A stretch of DNA of 64,000 nucleotides, from contig NC_089221.1 of assembly GCF_963924675.1 (NCBI RefSeq), positions 92,257,835-92,321,834 of the forward strand, written 5' to 3'. The position numbers and the translations under genes were made by a program. Shown piece by piece: positions 58,920 through 64,000 of the stretch. Position 1 is the first letter of the stretch. Each line of letters starts with the position of its first letter. This DNA comes from Phocoena phocoena. Taxonomy: Eukaryota > Chordata > Mammalia > Artiodactyla > Phocoenidae. The notes below the pieces were generated by a model, which saw nothing but the letters and a program-made list of their open reading frames with translations, had not been told where the DNA came from and did no database searches.

Positions 58920-59265
58920 TTCTACCTAAGCCATGCAAACCAGACTTAACATGAGTGTATTTAAAGCCACAAACAAAATGAAGGACAACTCAGCTGAAAC
59001 CAACACGTGGTTCACATTTGCCAGGATTTCCAAAGAATAAAGATTATTGCCTTGTTGATATAACTGCAGCAATTTTGAAAACCTAGTGTGTGCACCTTCT
59101 AGTGACTACAGACTATTTTCTTAGACTTGTATTATAAACTTGCCTTAAGTAAGCTTACATGCATTCTATAAGCAGATTTATAAAATCTGGTACTCGCTCC
59201 ATAAGTAATCGCTCTATAGAGAGATTTATTTTAAAGTATTGAAAGTCTCTTTCTCCCTTTCTTGG
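58920..59265. other. Intergenic DNA without a recognised feature
   Basis: Nothing recognised. Confidence 0.5.
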
Positions 59266-59269
59266 AAAA

Positions 59270-59890
59270 TCATTCTATAAATGTCATTGTATATCATTCC
59301 TGTGAATGTTTTCATATTTTTGCCATATTAGTATGTATCCATAAATAATATGTACTATCGCTGTCATGTACATTTTAAGTTTTAAGTGTAATCATACTCT
59401 ACTTATTATTCTGCAACCTCCCTTTTTTCTCTTCGCAATATGTATTTATAATTTACCTCATGTTACAATAACTGTAGATAACTTATTTTAACTGTCTAGA
59501 ATTTTATTTTAGTAAACCCATTTTCTTGTTGATGCATATTCTAACTACCTCCAGGGACTTCCCTGGTGTTCCGGTGGTTGGGACTTCACCTTCCAATGCA
59601 GGGGGTGTAGGTTCGAGCCCTCAGGGAGCTAAGATCCCACATGCCTCGAGGCCAAAAAACCAAAACATAAAACAGAAGCAATACTGTAACAAATTCAATA
59701 AAGACATTAAAAATGGTCCACATCAAAAAACAAAAATCTTTAAATAAACTACTTCCAGTTTTTCCCAGGTTCAAAAATAGGCTGCAAGGAAAGTTCTTGT
59801 TCATATCAACTTACACACATACAGAAGGAGTTTCTCTGTGGTATTTGCCTACAAGTAGATTTCTGGGTATTGATATCTTCAACTTTGAGA
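59270..59890 (-). mobile_element. Old LINE fragment split by a SINE
   Basis: Reverse old-L1 text on both sides of the SINE at 59554: ATTATTCTGCAACCTCCC on the left, GAAGGAGTTTCTCTGTGGTA and TGATATCTTCAACTTTGAG on the right. Confidence 0.55.
59554..59743 (+). mobile_element. CHR-related SINE with distinct 3' region
   Basis: Head GGGACTTCCCTGGTGTTCCG. After the tRNA-like part it continues with ATTCAATAAAGACATTAAAA and ATGGTCCACATCAAAAAAC, a 3' body not seen in the other copies here. Confidence 0.88.
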
Positions 59891-60043
59891 AAGAAACCAT
59901 CAACAAAATGTAAAGACAACCTACCGAATGGGAGAAGATATTTGCACATGATATGACCAATAAGGGGTTAATAATCAAAATATATAAACAGCTCATACAA
60001 CTCAGTATCAGAAAAACAAACAACCCAATTAAAAAATGGGCAG

Positions 60044-60331
60044 GGCTTCCCTGGTGGCATAGTGGTTGAGAATCTGCCTGCCGATGCAGGGGACACGGGT
60101 TTGAGCCCTGGTCTGGGAGGATCCCACATGCCGCGGAGCAACTGGGCCCGTGAGCCACAGCTACTGAGCCTGCGCGTCTGGAGCCTGTGCTCCACAACAA
60201 GAGAGGCCGCGACAGTGAGAGGCCTGCGCACCGCGATGAAGAGTGGCCCCCGCTCTCCGCAACTGGAGAAATCCCTCGCACGGAAACGAAGACCCAACAC
60301 AGCCAAAAATAAATAAATAAATAAAATTTTT
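60044..60331 (+). mobile_element. CHR-type SINE inserted in L1
   Basis: GCTTCCCTGGTGGCATAGTG head, GAGAGGCCGCGACAGTGAG body and TAAA tail. The perfect 11-bp duplication AAAATGGGCAG (60033-60043 and 60332-60342) lies in L1 text. Confidence 0.97.
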
Positions 60332-60497
60332 AAAATGGGCAGAAGAACTGAATAGACATTTTCCCAAAGAAGATATACAGATGGGCAACAGGCACATGAA
60401 AGGATGCTTATCATTGCTAATCATTATAGAAATGCAAATCAAAACCACGAGATATTGCTTCACACTTGTCAGAATGACTACCATCAAAAAAAACACA

Positions 60498-60785
60498 GGG
60501 ACTTCCCTAGTGGTCCAGTGGTTAAGAATCCGCCTGCCAATGCAGGGGACACGGGTTCAAGCCCTGGTCCGGGAAGATCCCATGTGCCACAGAGCAACTA
60601 CGGCCATGTGCCACAACTACTGAGCCTGTGCTCTAGAGCCCCCGAGCCACAACTACTGAGCCTGCGTGCCTAGAGCCCGTGCTCCACAATAAGAGGAGGC
60701 ACCACAGTGAGAAGCCCCCACTGGCTGCAACTAGAGAAACCCCGGGCACAGCAATGAAGACCCAACACAACCAAAAATTAAAAAG
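60498..60785 (+). mobile_element. CHR-type SINE inserted in L1
   Basis: GGGACTTCCCTAGTGGTCCA head, GGTTCAAGCCCTGGTCCGGG and end GACCCAACACAACC. Followed by a (CA)n run (60787-60811), probably grown from the tail or target. Confidence 0.95.
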
Positions 60786-61489
60786 AAACACACACACACA
60801 CACACACACACAAATAACAAACATTGACAAGGGTGTAGAGAAAAGGGAATCCCAGTACACTGTTGGTGGGAATGTAAACTTGTACAGCCACTGTGGAAAA
60901 CAGTACAGCAGTTTCTCGAAAAACTAAAACTATCATATGATCCAGCAATTCCACTCCTGGATGTATATGCGAAGAAAACAAAAACACTAATTCAAAAAGG
61001 TAAATGCACCCTAACATTCATAGTAGCATGATTTACAATCGCCAAGATATGAAAGCAACCCAAGTGTCCATCAATGGATGAATGGATAAAGAAATATTTT
61101 ATATTATGTTTAGTGAAGTAACTCACATGAAGAAAGACAAATACTGTATGTTATCATTTATTTGTGGAATCTAAACATAAAACAAATAAATGAATATAAC
61201 AAGAAGAAAAAGACTCATAGATACAGAGAACAAACAAGTGGTTACCAATGGGGAGAGGGCAGCAGGGAGTGGCAAGATAGGGACAGAAGTAGGGGATTAA
61301 GAGATACAAACTACTTTGTATAAAATAAGCTACAAGGATATATTGTACAGCACAGAGAATACAGCCAATATTTTCATAATAACTTTAAATGGAGTATAAT
61401 CTATAAAAAATTTTGAATCACTATGTTTTATACCTGAAGCTAATATAATGTTGTAAATAAACTATACATCAATAAAAATTAATTACTGT

Positions 61490-62645
61490 GCTCACTATTT
61501 TTTCTTGCATCTAATTTCTGCTCCCCGGGTTTACTGTTCTTATTGAAATACATCTTTTACTAGGTCTCTCACTGTAGGTCTACGGTTAGTACATTCTTTT
61601 CCTTTTGTATATTTATTTTCCGTATTTCGTATCTAAAAATGTATTTTCATCCAACACTTAATGCTGCCTTTCCTATACAAAGTAAGCAAATAGAAGTGGA
61701 GAAGTTTCTCATTATGGAAGTATTTCACCAACTAAACAAAGAAAGAATGATTAAATCTGAATATCACCATTTTGCAACTCCTAATTAGTAGATCAGTGGC
61801 TCTCAATATTACACAGAAAGAGACAATCAGCTGTTACATGTCTCCTCCATGCCACCTACAATGGAGTCTGTCACAAAATTGTACCTAAATCTGATCAAGT
61901 TCATAATCTCATTCCCAATTTGTAGAAAATACAGGAGACAGAGGAATGGGGAATACAATTAACAAAATCCAATTGTGGGAAACTGTATAAGCAAATCAAA
62001 CAACCCAGTTTCTTCCAGAACTAAGTTGTAAAGAAAAAGGTGGGGCAAAGGAAGAATAGAATGTACTTGGAGAAGTGGAAGAGACTTAAAATATGTACAT
62101 TTTTTAAACTATAGGGTTTAGAGATGTATCTTTGTTGACAGACTATAAAGAAAGTAAGGAAATGACCATACAAGTCAAGATATGATTACTTTTGGGCAAA
62201 AGGGAAAGGTTTGGGATTGATACAGGGTAAATGAAGGACCTCTGGGGTGGCTGGCACATGGACCCTATCAGGGTACAGCAGAAAACAAGACAAAGTCCTG
62301 GGTCTCAGGGAGATTGCCTTCTATAGGCAGACATATACCAATACATGCATAATGTTACAATGACAGTGATAAGTACTATAAAGAAATATAAAAGATGATT
62401 GATCCAAAACCTCTAAACAAGCAACAACTGAGTTTCACTCCTAACATAAAATATATAGAAAATGTAATTATTTGATGAAGTCAGTAAGTAACACAATTTT
62501 TCTCAGTATCTTATGGCAAAACCAAAGACTGATACATAGAGAGATACCCACAAAGGCATAAAGAAACACCCACATCCATGGGGCTAGTAATTTTATGGAG
62601 TAAAATCTTTTACTACTGCTACAAATTCACCACTCTACGTAAATA
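61490..62645. other. Intergenic DNA without a recognised feature
   Basis: Nothing recognised. Confidence 0.5.
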
Positions 62646-62654
62646 CATTTTCTT

Positions 62655-62978
62655 TTTTTAAAAATTAATTAATTAATTTTTGGCTGTGTTGGGTCTTCGC
62701 TGCTGCGTGCGGGCTTTCTCTAGTTGCGGCGAGCGGGGGCTACTCTTTGTTGAGGTGCGTGGGCTTCTCATTGCAGTGGCTTCTCTTGTTGGGAGCATGG
62801 GCTCTAGGCACATGGGCTCAGTAGTTGTGGCTCACAGGCTCTAGAGCGCAGGCTCAGTAGCTGTGGCGCACGGGCTTAGTCGCTCCGCAGCATGTGGGAA
62901 ATTCCCGGACCAGGGTTTGAACCCGTGTCCCCTACATTGGCAGGCAGATTCTTAACCACTGCGCCATCAGGAAAGCCC
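62655..62978 (-). mobile_element. Long CHR-type SINE, minus strand
   Basis: A/T-rich tail, GGGTCTTCGCTGCTGCGTGC, GAGCGGGGGCTACTCTTTG and end CGCCATCAGGAAAGCCC. Confidence 0.95.
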
Positions 62979-62979
62979 T

Positions 62980-63246
62980 ACAACCTTACTTTTTTACTTA
63001 ATATATCATAAATATTCTCGGTATGTGGTAGAATGAAAAAATAAGTTACTGAGTAATACATATGTTCATAGTATGAATGTATTTCATTTTAAAATTCTAT
63101 GTTTATATCTAGATACAAATATAAATCTAGATATACAGATATATGACTTTATTTGTACAGAAAATGATCTGGCAGGGTACAAATCAAACTTTTAACCGCA
63201 GGGGATGGGATGGAAAGGGGATAAGTAGAGGAAACTTAAATTTTTA

Positions 63247-63284
<38 letters not shown>

Positions 63285-63335
63285 TCTATTCTAAAAAGGC
63301 ATGTACTGTTTCAGAAATTAATAAAAGTATGCATA
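62980..63335. other. Intergenic AT-rich DNA with (TA)n
   Basis: A (TA)n run of about 15 units at 63250-63280. The flanks may be part of an old repeat, unassigned. Confidence 0.5.
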
Positions 63336-63339
63336 ATGA

Positions 63340-63870
63340 ACAGCTTTTCATGTCCATTAAAATATTTGTCACCCTTTTTAATTGTTCTTTTTAAATTTGT
63401 CACCCTTTTTAATTATGTCATCTTTTAAATTGCTTAATAATATTCCACTGTACAGCTATACTCTAGCATTTAATCCATTGTCTACTTATTGGGTTTAGGT
63501 TTTTACTTATTTTTTGGTATTAAAACAGTGTTGATAGAATATTCTCCTGTATGTTTTCTGCACTTTCTCATCAGTCCTGGGTATTATCAATTTTAATTTT
63601 TTTTTCACCCACCAGTCAAAAATGGTATCTCATTGTTTTAACCAGCAGTTTTTGATTTAAAGTGAGAATGAACATGTTTCCCATGGTTGTTGTGTATTTT
63701 TCTTATTTTGTGAATTATCCTATTCACTTTGTCCACTTTTCTTGTAATTTTCCTATTTTTCTTAGATAACTGCTTATACATAGTTATTAACCCTGTCTGT
63801 GATATACACATGAAATATTTTTCCAGATTTGCTTTTGCCTTTTAGATGTCTGTTTTTACCATTCCTCTTC
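63340..63870 (-). mobile_element. Old L1/HAL1-type fragment, minus strand
   Basis: AATAATATTCCACTGTACAG, AAAAATGGTATCTCATTG, TTTGTGAATTATCCTATTC and ATTAACCCTGTCTGTGATAT follow the reverse order of old L1 ORF2. Confidence 0.6.
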
Positions 63871-63876
63871 ATTAAA

Positions 63877-63877
63877 A

Positions 63878-63936
<59 letters not shown>
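63877..63936. repeat. (TA)n microsatellite
   Basis: About 28 uninterrupted AT units, directly before a SINE tail. Confidence 0.95.
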
Positions 63937-63938
<2 letters not shown>

Positions 63939-64000
63939 TTATTTATTTGGCTGCACCAGGTCTTAGTTGTGGCACATGGGATTGTCGTTGAGGCATGCAG
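63937..64000 (-). mobile_element. CHR-type SINE, cut by the window end
   Basis: TTTATTTGGCTGCACCAGGT and CTTAGTTGTGGCACATGGG are the start of a minus-strand copy that continues outside. Confidence 0.85.

Larger units (their letters stand above)
59895..61484 (+). mobile_element. 5'-truncated L1 carrying two SINEs
   Basis: L1 ORF2 end and 3' UTR in three pieces (59895-60043, 60332-60497, 60811-61484): AACCTACCGAATGGGAGAAG, TGAATAGACATTTTCCCAAAG, CACTGTTGGTGGGAATGTAA, end near AATAAAAATT. No intact ORF. Confidence 0.9.

Overview
This window is nuclear DNA from a cetacean, most likely a toothed whale. About two dozen copies of the tRNA-derived CHR-type SINE of whales and even-toed ungulates are spread through it, along with L1, L2, MIR, MaLR and DNA-transposon remnants in an AT-rich vertebrate background. 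Four short SINEs (8928, 20460, 35518, 57750) form a younger, closely similar subgroup.

The only host gene I can support is DCP2, the mRNA-decapping Nudix hydrolase, on the minus strand. Four coding exons are visible: exon 1 (37449-37501), exon 2 (17548-17699), exon 3 (11592-11719) and exon 4 (11078-11176). They join in frame to give residues 1-144: the N-terminal regulatory domain and the first half of the Nudix fold. The two catalytic glutamates (147/148 in human numbering) belong to exon 5, which I did not find, so the gene continues past the left edge. Exon 1 lies in a CpG-rich, TATA-less promoter (about 37200-37900) with CCAAT, GC-box, ETS, E2F and NRF1-like sites. Intron 2 is a textbook AT-AC U12-type intron. 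The 5' leader holds an out-of-frame uORF that overlaps the DCP2 start and ends in exon 2.

Layout: 1-11 kb is DCP2 intron 4, with an old LTR, nested L1s, a MaLR LTR, a MIR and SINEs. 11.1-17.7 kb holds exons 4 to 2. 17.7-37.4 kb is intron 1; its main feature is a full-length 7.66-kb L1 (27242-34905, plus strand, 14-bp target duplication) that split an older retroviral LTR and carries three frameshifting deletions. 37.2-37.9 kb is the promoter. 38-64 kb is intergenic, filled with a second LTR of the same family, L2, several 5'-truncated L1s (some nested three deep) and many SINEs. In human the next gene on this side is, from memory, REEP5; I saw none of it.

I found no bacterial-type operon, CRISPR array or new enzymatic system. 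The best leads are the AT-AC intron in a decapping gene, the overlapping uORF, and a full-length antisense L1 in intron 1 whose 5' end faces DCP2 exon 2.
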